Assembly: GCA_963723745.1 (NCBI GenBank)
Contig: CAVRRZ010000004.1
Coordinates: forward strand, 372,001-436,000
DNA length: 64,000 nucleotides
Source of the DNA: CAVRRZ01 sp963723745
GTDB taxonomy: Bacteria > Actinomycetota > Actinomycetes > Mycobacteriales > Geodermatophilaceae
Direction of reading: 5' to 3'
Shown here one piece after another: positions 24,715 through 32,162 of the stretch. The notes under the pieces are model-generated. The model saw only the letters and a list, made by a program, of their open reading frames with translations. It had not been told where the DNA came from and searched no databases. Numbering within the stretch: position 1 is the stretch's first letter; the number at the start of each line of letters is the position of its first letter. Both the position numbers and the translations under genes were made by a program.

Positions 24715-25131
24715 GTGGGGTACTTCGGCAGGCTTGCGTTCAGCGACGGCACCTGGACGACGGGTCGGCCCACCGCCGTCCCGTTCCTGCTGGTCGACGT
24801 GCACGACAGCGACATCGCGACCCTCGACTACCGCGCCTCCGACGCCACCGGCGGGCGCTTCTTCCTCGGCTACGAGCCGCGCTTCTACTTCGACGAGCGC
24901 GACGCGGCGGACCCTGTCGACATCTCAGCGGAGGCGGTGGGCTTCGCCCGGTGGGCGCGCGAGGTCACCGGTTCGGACGTCGACCCGTCCGACGTGAGGG
25001 CGCTGATGGCGGCTCCCGACGGCACCCCGCCCCCGGACGAGGTGGTCGAGGACACCGTCGGCCGGCTGATGCGGCTCGTGGGCCTGCCGCTGCCCGACTG
25101 GCCGGCCGACGACGACGCACCCGCGGGCTAG
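24715..25131 (+). CDS. Conserved-looking protein of unknown function
   Basis: I do not recognise this family. From the GTG at 24715 the protein has 138 residues, acidic, soluble, without a signal or membrane helix. It opens VGYFGRLAFSDGTWTTGRP and has strand-like segments FLLVDVHDSDIATLDYRA and FFLGYEPRFYFDERDAADP, followed by a helical second half ending LPLPDWPADDDAPAG. Codon use is the same as its neighbours. It ends three bases before a convergent GGDEF-EAL gene and follows fbiC by 32 bases, so it may be cotranscribed with fbiC. Confidence 0.65.
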   Translation: MGYFGRLAFSDGTWTTGRPTAVPFLLVDVHDSDIATLDYRASDATGGRFFLGYEPRFYFDERDAADPVDISAEAVGFARWAREVTGSDVDPSDVRALMAAPDGTPPPDEVVEDTVGRLMRLVGLPLPDWPADDDAPAG

Positions 25132-25134
25132 CAG

Positions 25135-27039
25135 CTAGCCGACGCTCGCGGCGCCGGCCAGCGGCTCGGCCGCCGCGGGCCGGGACAGCGTGCCCGGCGT
25201 CTGCTGGGAGGCCGGTAGCGGGCGGCCGAACAGGTAGCCCTGGCCGTGCGAGCAGGCCAGCGACCGGAGCACCGCCAGTTGACCCGGCGTCTCGACCCCC
25301 TCGGCCACGACCTCCAGGTGCAGGGCGCGCGCCAGTTCCACGATCGAGGCGACCAGGGTCGTCGACCGGCCTCGGGCGTCGAGCTCCTGCACGAAGCTGC
25401 GGTCGATCTTGACGATGTCGGCCGGCAGCCGGCGCAGGTAGGACAGGCTCGAGTAGCCGGTGCCGAAGTCGTCGATGGCGATCCGCACCCCGAGCGCGCG
25501 CAGCCTGCGCAGCTGCTCCACGACGAGGTCGACGTCGCGCAGCAGCACGCCCTCGGTGACCTCGAGGGTCAGCTGGTTCGCGGGCAGGCCGCTGGCCCGG
25601 AGGGCCCGCTCCACCGCGAGGACGACGTCGTCGTCGGCGAACTGGCGGGGAGAGATGTTGACCGCGATCCCGACCGGACGGCCGGACTCGCGTGACCAGG
25701 CGGCGGCCTGCTCGGTCGCCTGGGCGAGCACCCAGCGGCCGATCTCGACGATGTGCCCGATCTCCTCGGCCAACGGCACGAACTCCGCCGGCGGGACGGC
25801 GCCGCGGGTGGGGTGCTGCCAGCGCAGCAGCGCCTCGTAGCCGGTGATGCTGCCGTAGTCGAGGGAGATCACCGGCTGGTAGTGCACCGCGAGCTGACCG
25901 GCGGCCGTGGCCGCCACCAGGTCCTCGAGCAGCTCCACCTTCGTCTGCGCCGCCTGCGCCATGCCGTCGGCGTAGACGACGAGCTTGTTCTTGCCGCCGG
26001 CCTTCGCCATGTACATGGCCAGGTCGGCGTTGCGCAGCAGGGTCAGCGCGGCCCGGTCCTCCGCCGTCGCCGTGTCGGCGGCACCGATGCTGGCGTGCAC
26101 CCCCACCGGCTTGCCCTCGATCAGCACCGGTGCGCCGAGGGCCGACAGCATCCGGTCGGCCACGCGGCGCCCCGCGTCCACCCCGCCGGCGAGAACCACG
26201 GCGAACTCGTCGCCGCCCAGGCGGGCGATGGCGTCACCCGGGCCGACGCAGCGGCGCAGCCGGTTGCCGACCTCCACCAGCAGCTGGTCGCCGACGGCGT
26301 GCCCGCGCGCGTCGTTCAGGTCCTTGAAGTCGTCGATGTCGATCACCAGCACGGTGACCGGGCCGGAGCCCAGCAGCAGCCGGTCGGCGGCCTCCACGAC
26401 GTGCGTCCGGTTGGCCAGGCCCGTGAGGGGGTCGCTGAGACCCTGCTGCTCGTTGAGCCGCCAGGCCGCCAGGTTGGCAAGGCTCGCCGCCAGCACGAAG
26501 CTGCCGTGCACGCCGGCCCACACCCACGGCTGCGCCTGCGCCTGCTCGTGGCCGAAGACCGAGTGCGGGAACAGTGCGCCCACGACGCCGTGATGGGTGA
26601 GCACGACCAGCAGGGCCACCCCGAAGGGCACCCAGTCCTGGTAGAGCGACACCAGCCCCACCATCACGAAGAACAGGAAGTGCGCCTCGGTCAGCCCGTC
26701 CATCAGGTAGACCAGCAGCACGCACGCGGCCATGAGGCTCAGCGTGGCGGCGGCGGCCCGGATGCCGCGGCCCTCCCGCGGTGCCGGGAGCACGGCGACG
26801 GCGATCGGCGCGGCGACGGCGGCCGCCTCGGCCAGCGCGAGCACGGGTGGCTGGCCCCGCAGCAGGGCGACGCCGCCCAGGGCCGCCGCCTGGATGAGCG
26901 CGATCCGGACGATGATCGCGTGCCTGCGCTGCCACACCTCGTCGGGCAGCAGCCGACCCGTGGGCAGTACCCGGCGCACACCGGAGCTCAGACGGGCGGA
27001 CACACCGACGTTGTCGGCAGCGACGTCCGGCCGGTTCAC
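25135..27039 (-). CDS. Membrane-anchored GGDEF-EAL protein with His-rich sensor
   Basis: The 634-residue protein has six hydrophobic helices (about residues 40-195), then a GGDEF domain (about 200-360) and an EAL domain (about 375-620). The GGDEF site is canonical (LGGDEFAVVL; DIDDFKDLNDARGHAVGD) and the EAL motifs are intact (YEALLRWQHP, VNISPRQF, LEVTEG, DDFGTGYSS, VKIDRSF, EGVET), so it could both make and degrade c-di-GMP. The membrane region carries GLTEAH, SLYQDWVPF, LTHHG and AGVH. The same arrangement of histidines occurs in the chemoreceptor-like protein at 62166-63485, which suggests a shared ligand. The start is the ATG at 27039. Confidence 0.9.
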   Translation of the reverse strand: MNRPDVAADNVGVSARLSSGVRRVLPTGRLLPDEVWQRRHAIIVRIALIQAAALGGVALLRGQPPVLALAEAAAVAAPIAVAVLPAPREGRGIRAAAATLSLMAACVLLVYLMDGLTEAHFLFFVMVGLVSLYQDWVPFGVALLVVLTHHGVVGALFPHSVFGHEQAQAQPWVWAGVHGSFVLAASLANLAAWRLNEQQGLSDPLTGLANRTHVVEAADRLLLGSGPVTVLVIDIDDFKDLNDARGHAVGDQLLVEVGNRLRRCVGPGDAIARLGGDEFAVVLAGGVDAGRRVADRMLSALGAPVLIEGKPVGVHASIGAADTATAEDRAALTLLRNADLAMYMAKAGGKNKLVVYADGMAQAAQTKVELLEDLVAATAAGQLAVHYQPVISLDYGSITGYEALLRWQHPTRGAVPPAEFVPLAEEIGHIVEIGRWVLAQATEQAAAWSRESGRPVGIAVNISPRQFADDDVVLAVERALRASGLPANQLTLEVTEGVLLRDVDLVVEQLRRLRALGVRIAIDDFGTGYSSLSYLRRLPADIVKIDRSFVQELDARGRSTTLVASIVELARALHLEVVAEGVETPGQLAVLRSLACSHGQGYLFGRPLPASQQTPGTLSRPAAAEPLAGAASVG

Positions 27040-27079
27040 CCGTGCCCGCGGGACTTCCCCCGCACGGGTGGGATGGCGG

Positions 27080-27556
27080 CTACGGAGCGGGCACGGCCGC
27101 CGCGCCGACCTGTCCGGCCGCCCAGCGGTCGACGGCGTCCCAGTCGTCGCCGCTCAACGACGCCAGCGCGGCCGGGAACAGGCCGAAGTCCTCCTTGTAC
27201 ATGTGCTCGTCCAGGTCGTGCAGCACGGCGAGGACACCGGCCCGCCAGGCCGGCGTCGCGACCAGGTCGTCGAGGTCGTCGACGTCGTCGTAGAGGCCGG
27301 CGTGCTCGCCCTCGAGGAGCCGGACGTGGTCGGTGAGCTCCGGGTCGCGGCGCAGCATCGGGAACAGCGCCGTCTCCTCCCTGGCCACGTGCGGGCCGAG
27401 GACGATCAGCAGGTCCGCGAAGACCGCCCGCGCCGCGCTCTCGTCCCCGGACGCGAGCAGGCGCCGGATCCGGTCGCCGAGTGCACGCAGCCGGTCGTGC
27501 TCGTCCATCAGGCGGGCGACCGGGGTGAGCACCCGGCAGCCGCAGTGGTCGCACAT
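27080..27556 (-). CDS. Hemerythrin-like domain protein
   Basis: The 158-residue protein is a four-helix hemerythrin-like protein. Likely di-iron ligands are visible in order: LMDEHDRL, LGPHVAREE (H-x3-E), LLEGEHAGLYDD and LDEHMYKEDFG (H-x4-D). The N-terminus MCDHCGCRVL adds a cysteine-rich segment often seen in hemerythrin proteins near nitrate or nitric oxide genes. It could sense or scavenge oxygen or nitric oxide formed during nitrate respiration; that role is inferred from its position after narK on the same strand, 27 bases downstream. A GGGAGGA ribosome site precedes the ATG at 27554-27556. Confidence 0.85.
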   Translation of the reverse strand: MCDHCGCRVLTPVARLMDEHDRLRALGDRIRRLLASGDESAARAVFADLLIVLGPHVAREETALFPMLRRDPELTDHVRLLEGEHAGLYDDVDDLDDLVATPAWRAGVLAVLHDLDEHMYKEDFGLFPAALASLSGDDWDAVDRWAAGQVGAAAVPAP

Positions 27557-27583
27557 CGCTCGGTCCTCCCGTTCCGGGTCCCG

Positions 27584-28843
27584 CTAGCTCGCGGCGGGCG
27601 TCCGGCCGACCGAGCGCATGCCCCAGAAGGTGTAGGCCGCGGCGATCAGTGCCGTCACTGCCAGAAGCCACAGACCGGGGCGGTAATTCCCCTGCCAGCC
27701 GTAGATGGCGCCCATGACCAGCGGCGGGACGAAGCCACCGAGGCCCCCCGCGGCCCCGACGATGCCGGTGACGCCACCGACCTTGCCGGGCGGGGCAGCG
27801 ATCGCCACCAGCGCGAACACCGCACCTGAGGCCGCGCCGAGGGCCGCGGCCATGGCCAGGAAGGCCACGGTGCCGATCCACTCCAGCGGCCGTTCCAGGG
27901 CCGACACGGCGGCGAACACGGTGACGACGCCGAAGCAGCCGGTGAGCACGGGGACGGGGTGGAACTTGTCGGAGAGCATGCCGCCGATCGGCCGCATGAC
28001 GACCGCGAGGACGACGAAGCCGGCGGTGCGGATCGCGGCGTCGCCCGGCGTCAGGCCGAAGGCGTCGCGCAGGTAGGTCGGCAGGTAGACGCTGAAGGCG
28101 ACGAAGCCACCGAAACCGACGGCGTAGAGGAAGGACATCTGCAGTGTGACCGGCATGCGGAAGGTGTCCCAGGTCCGCTTGAGCACGCTGCCCGTGGCCG
28201 GCGTCCGGCCGGGGGCGTCGCGCAGGAACACGTAGGACAGCACGGCGTAGGCCGCGAGCAGCACCGCGACGAGCGTGAACGGGAACCGCAGGTCAAAGGC
28301 GTCCTTGAGCGCCACCGTCGTGAACGCTGAGATCGCCGTGCCGCCCATGCCGGCGCCGAAGATGCCCAGGGCCGTGCCACGCTTGGCCGGGGGGAACCAG
28401 GCGTTGACCAGCGGGACCCCGATGGCGAAAGTAGTGCCGCCCAGGCCGAGCACGAAGCCGCCGAGCAGCATCATCGAGTAGGAGTCACTGCCGACGTAGC
28501 CGATGAACAGCACCGGCAGGATCGTCAGCGCGCTGATCAGCGGGAACATCAGGCGGGCGCCGAACCGGTCGGTGAGCGCGCCGACCGGGATGCGGCCCAG
28601 CGAACCGACGATCACCGGCACGGCCACGAGCAGGGACTTCTGCACCGCGGACAGCCCCAGCGCCTCGGTGTAGAAGGCGCCCAGGGGGCTGACGAGCGCC
28701 CAGGCCCAGAAGTTGACCGCGAACCCAGCCGTGGCGACGCCCAGCATCACCCACGCCTCGCGAGGGACGGACGCATCTCCGGCGGACGCCGAGGCGGTCC
28801 CGGACGCAGGGGCAGGGGCGGCGGCCGGGGCCGTCGAGGTCAT
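27584..28843 (-). CDS. narK: Nitrate/nitrite transporter NarK (MFS)
   Basis: The 419-residue transporter from the ATG at 28841-28843 (an ATG- or GTG-type start up to 28921 is possible) has 12 predicted helices and NarK-type motifs: the first loop LVAVPVIVGSLGRIPVGALT and the nitrate signatures GTTFAIGVPLVNAWFPPAKR and GAAGGLGGFVPPLVMG. The N-terminal 25 residues are alanine- and proline-rich. It should take up nitrate and/or export nitrite in support of the NarGHI reductase encoded just upstream. The 156-base gap between narI and narK may hold a separate promoter. Confidence 0.92.
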   Translation of the reverse strand: MTSTAPAAAPAPASGTASASAGDASVPREAWVMLGVATAGFAVNFWAWALVSPLGAFYTEALGLSAVQKSLLVAVPVIVGSLGRIPVGALTDRFGARLMFPLISALTILPVLFIGYVGSDSYSMMLLGGFVLGLGGTTFAIGVPLVNAWFPPAKRGTALGIFGAGMGGTAISAFTTVALKDAFDLRFPFTLVAVLLAAYAVLSYVFLRDAPGRTPATGSVLKRTWDTFRMPVTLQMSFLYAVGFGGFVAFSVYLPTYLRDAFGLTPGDAAIRTAGFVVLAVVMRPIGGMLSDKFHPVPVLTGCFGVVTVFAAVSALERPLEWIGTVAFLAMAAALGAASGAVFALVAIAAPPGKVGGVTGIVGAAGGLGGFVPPLVMGAIYGWQGNYRPGLWLLAVTALIAAAYTFWGMRSVGRTPAAS

Positions 28844-28999
28844 CTCGTTGCTCGCTCTCGTGGGCGTGCCCCGCCGGCCCGCGGCCGGATCGTCGTCAGG
28901 GCGCTGCATCTCGGGAACCACCCTCCAACAGGATGTGCCTGGTCGGTCAGGGACGCTCGTCGTCCCCGGGCGGGGCGAAGGTCCCGGTCGCGGAACGGC

Positions 29000-29749
29000 T
29001 CACCGACGCCGGCCCGAGTCCACCCGGTCCCAGCCCCGCGGCGTGGCCCGGTTGCCGAGCTGGCGGTCGCGGCTGCGGTAGACGATGTAGGGGCGCGTGA
29101 AGTAGCCCAGCGGCGCGCTGAACACGTGCACCAGCCGGGTGAACGGCCAAATGGCGAACAGCACCAGCGCCGAGAGTGCGTGCAGCTGGAAGCCCAGGCC
29201 GGCCGCGGTCATGAGCTCGGGCTGGGGCTGGAAGTAGAAGATGCTGCGGAACCACGGCGAGACCGTCTCGCGGTAGTCGACGTGCTCGTCGCCCAGGCCC
29301 AGGACGCCCAGGACGGTGTTGCTCATCCCCAGCAGGATCGTGACCGCCAAGACCAGGTACATGAGCTTGTCGTTCTTGGTGGTCGCGCTGAACACGGGTC
29401 CGACCGTGCGCCGCCGGTAGATGAGGATCGCCATCCCGACGACGGTGCCGATCCCGGCGATCGCGCCGACCCCGACGGCCAGGGCGTGGTAGGCCTCCGG
29501 GGTCAGGCCCACCGCGTCGGTCCAGGACTTCGGGATGCCCAGACCCATGACGTGGCCGATGAGCACGAACAGGATCCCGAAGTGGAAGAGCGGGCTGCCC
29601 CAGCGCAGCAGCTTCCGCTCGTAGAGCTGGCTGGATCGGGTGGTCCAGCCGAACTTGTCGTACTTGTACCGCCAGATGTGCCCACCGATGAAGATCGCCA
29701 GGCTGACGTAGGGCAGCACGACCCAGAGCAGGATCTCGAGCGCGTTCAT
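29000..29749 (-). CDS. narI: Respiratory nitrate reductase gamma subunit NarI
   Basis: The 249-residue subunit is the membrane cytochrome b that oxidises quinol and passes electrons to NarH. Five helices are visible, beginning LEILLWVVLPYVSLAIFIGG. Heme ligands are likely the histidines in SPLFHFGILFVLIGHVMG and in FQLHALSALVLF with the late RLVHVFSAPLGY. The motif RYKYDKFGWTTRSSQLYERK follows helix one as usual. The start overlaps the narJ stop by 4 bp. The C-terminus is basic and somewhat extended. Confidence 0.95.
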   Translation of the reverse strand: MNALEILLWVVLPYVSLAIFIGGHIWRYKYDKFGWTTRSSQLYERKLLRWGSPLFHFGILFVLIGHVMGLGIPKSWTDAVGLTPEAYHALAVGVGAIAGIGTVVGMAILIYRRRTVGPVFSATTKNDKLMYLVLAVTILLGMSNTVLGVLGLGDEHVDYRETVSPWFRSIFYFQPQPELMTAAGLGFQLHALSALVLFAIWPFTRLVHVFSAPLGYFTRPYIVYRSRDRQLGNRATPRGWDRVDSGRRR

Positions 29750-30438
29750 CGGGCGGCCCTCGCGGGCTGACCGGGGGCGGGCATGTACTCCGGCGGCGCG
29801 AACGGCGTCGCGCCGTAGGGGTCGAGGCCGACCTCTTCGGTGGGTGGCCCCTCGCGCGCCAGGCGCAGGACCGCCTCCTTGTCCTCGGCTCGCACCGGCG
29901 GCAGCGTCGCGCAGACCGCCTGCAGCACCGCCGCGTACGGCGACGTCCGCTCCTCCAGCGCGAGCCGGATGAGCTCCAGCCCGGCGCGGTGCTCGTGCAG
30001 CAGCCGCTCGCCCCGGACGGGGTCGCCGAGCGCGGTGAACTCGAGGACGACGGCCAGGTGGTCAGGCAGCTCGTCGTCGGCGAGGGTCATCCCGGCCCGG
30101 CCGTACAGGTGCTTGAACTGCAGCAGCGCCATGCCACGCTTCCGGGTGTCGCCGTAGGCGTAGTAGGTGAGGTACAGCGAGCACCGCCGGCGCAGGTCGA
30201 ACGTCTCGACGTAGGCCGCCTGCTGCTCGGTGAGCGGGGTGGTCTCCAGGTGGTCGAAGAAGCGCCCCAGCGGCCCGGCGAACTCCACCGGCAGGGGCGC
30301 GACCGCGGCCCGCAGCAGCGGCAGCCGCCCGAGCAGTTCCTCGTCCGGGTACCCGAGCAGCAGGGACGCCGTCTGGCGGACGACGGCCAGGTGCTCCGCC
30401 GCCGGCGCAGCACCGCGCACGCGCAGTCGCGGGCTCAT
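29746..30438 (-). CDS. narJ: Nitrate reductase assembly chaperone NarJ
   Basis: The 230-residue helical chaperone helps insert the molybdenum cofactor into NarG and attach NarGH to NarI. It has the TorD/NarJ-type segments ASLLLGYPDEELLGRLPLL, AAYVETFDLRRRCSLYLTYY and YGDTRKRGMALLQFKHLY, then DDELPDHLAVVLEF. The start overlaps the narH stop by 4 bp and its stop overlaps narI, so narGHJI is translationally coupled. Confidence 0.94.
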   Translation of the reverse strand: MSPRLRVRGAAPAAEHLAVVRQTASLLLGYPDEELLGRLPLLRAAVAPLPVEFAGPLGRFFDHLETTPLTEQQAAYVETFDLRRRCSLYLTYYAYGDTRKRGMALLQFKHLYGRAGMTLADDELPDHLAVVLEFTALGDPVRGERLLHEHRAGLELIRLALEERTSPYAAVLQAVCATLPPVRAEDKEAVLRLAREGPPTEEVGLDPYGATPFAPPEYMPAPGQPARAAR

Positions 30439-32162
30439 GGCTTGGGCTCCGTGACCGCGGGCGAGTCCGGCCCCACCCCGCCGCCGTCCGGCCCCCGGAG
30501 CGCCTCCGACTCGTCCGGTTTCGGCGGGAACATCCCCTCGGGGGCGCCCTTGCCGTCCCAGTTCAGCAGGTTGACCCGCTGGGCCTTGTCGCCCGGTGCC
30601 GCCATGGTGTCGGCCGTCTGGCGAGCGGCGAGCATGTGGAAGTTCTCCACCGCGATCGGGGTCGTGCCGCCCGAGGTCTCCCCGAAGGGCCCCCAACCAC
30701 CCATGCCGGGGCCCTCCTCGTAGTCCAGCGAGCAGCCGGTATCGAACTCCTCCTGACCCGGCCCCTGTTCGGCGTGCGCGAGCGGGATCACGTACCGCTC
30801 GTCGTACTTCGCGATCGCGAGCAGCCGGTGCATGTCCTCGATGTCGCGGCCGGTCATCCCGACGGCGGCGGCGATCGACTCGTCCGCCGGCCGGCCGAGG
30901 TTCAGGTCACGCATGTAGGACCGCATCGCCCCGAGCTTCTTCAGCACGCCGGTGACCAGGTTCGTGTCACCGGCGGTGAACAGCTCGGCCAGGTACTCGA
31001 CCGGGATCCGCAGCGACTCGATGGCGCCGAAGATGTTGCCGGCGTCCTCCCCGTCGTGGCCGGTCTCGGTGAGCGCGTCGACCACGGGTGACAGCGGGGG
31101 GATGTACCAGACCATCGGCATGGTCCGGTACTCCGGGTGCAGCGGGAGAGCCACCTCGAAGCGGTTGATCAGCGCGTAGATGGGCGAGCGCTGCGCGGAG
31201 TCGATCCAGTCGCGGGAGATGCCCGCCTGCTCGGCGGCACGGACCACCGCCGGGTCGTTGGGGTCCAGCAGGATCGAGCGCTGGGCGGCGTAGAGGTCCT
31301 GCTCGTCGGGGGTGGACGCCGCCTCCAGCACCTTGTCGGCGTCGTACAGGACGATCCCGATGTAGCGCAGCCGCCCGACGCAGGTCTCCGAGCAGACCGT
31401 CGGGATGCCGACCTCGACGCGGGGGAAGCAGAAGGTGCACTTCTCGGCCTTGCCGGTGCGGTGGTTGAAGTAGACCTTCTTGTACGGGCAGCCGGTGACG
31501 CACTGCCGCCAGCCGCGGCAGCGGTCCTGGTCGACCAGGACGATCCCGTCCTCCTCCCGCTTGTAGATCGCGCCCGACGGGCAGGAGGCCGCGCACGACG
31601 GGTTGATGCAGTGCTCGCAGATCCGCGGCAGGTAGAACATGTAGGTCTGCTCGAACTTCTCCTTGATCTCCGCCGAAATCTTCTTCAGGACCGGGTCGTC
31701 CTGGGTGAGCTCCGGCGCCCCGCCGAGGTTGTCGTCCCAGTTGGCGCTCCACTCGATGCTCATCGGCTCGTTGCTCAGCAGCGAGCGCGGCCGGGCGACC
31801 GGCGTGTGCTCCTGGACCGGAGCGTTGGTGAGCGTCTCGTAGTCGTAGGTCCAGGGCTCGTAGTACTCCTCGATCGAGGGCATCTTCGGGCTCGAGAAGA
31901 TCGTGAGCATCCGCGACAGCCGGCTTCCGGTGCGCAACTGCAGCTTGCCGTTGCGGCCGACCTGCCAGCCGCCCTTCCACTTCTCCTGGTCCTCGTAGGT
32001 GCGCGGATAGCCCTGGCCGGGCCGGGTCTCCACGTTGTTGAACCACACGTACTCGACGCCGCTGCGGTTGGTCCACGCCTGCTTGCAGGTGACCGAGCAG
32101 GTGTGGCACCCGATGCACTTGTCCAGGTTCATCACCATGCCCATCTGGGCCATGACCCTCAT
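30435..32162 (-). CDS. narH: Respiratory nitrate reductase beta subunit NarH
   Basis: The 575-residue electron-transfer subunit holds four iron-sulfur clusters. Cysteine groups are in CIGCHTCSVTC, CEHCINPSCAASC, CRGWRQCVTGCPYKK (with the tryptophan that makes this cluster 3Fe-4S) and CTFCFPRVEVGIPTVCSETC. The Asn/Trp-rich segment WTNRSGVEYVWFNNVETRPG is typical. The ATG at 32160-32162 overlaps the narG stop by one base (TGATG). The C-terminus is about 60 residues longer than in E. coli, proline- and acid-rich. Confidence 0.96.
   Translation of the reverse strand: MRVMAQMGMVMNLDKCIGCHTCSVTCKQAWTNRSGVEYVWFNNVETRPGQGYPRTYEDQEKWKGGWQVGRNGKLQLRTGSRLSRMLTIFSSPKMPSIEEYYEPWTYDYETLTNAPVQEHTPVARPRSLLSNEPMSIEWSANWDDNLGGAPELTQDDPVLKKISAEIKEKFEQTYMFYLPRICEHCINPSCAASCPSGAIYKREEDGIVLVDQDRCRGWRQCVTGCPYKKVYFNHRTGKAEKCTFCFPRVEVGIPTVCSETCVGRLRYIGIVLYDADKVLEAASTPDEQDLYAAQRSILLDPNDPAVVRAAEQAGISRDWIDSAQRSPIYALINRFEVALPLHPEYRTMPMVWYIPPLSPVVDALTETGHDGEDAGNIFGAIESLRIPVEYLAELFTAGDTNLVTGVLKKLGAMRSYMRDLNLGRPADESIAAAVGMTGRDIEDMHRLLAIAKYDERYVIPLAHAEQGPGQEEFDTGCSLDYEEGPGMGGWGPFGETSGGTTPIAVENFHMLAARQTADTMAAPGDKAQRVNLLNWDGKGAPEGMFPPKPDESEALRGPDGGGVGPDSPAVTEPKP

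Noticed and set aside
28950..28966. GGGAC-N7-GTCCC between narI and narK as a second DosR-like box
   Set aside because: The spacer is seven bases, not four, so the half sites would be on different faces from a DosR site; a chance match in GC-rich DNA is more likely.
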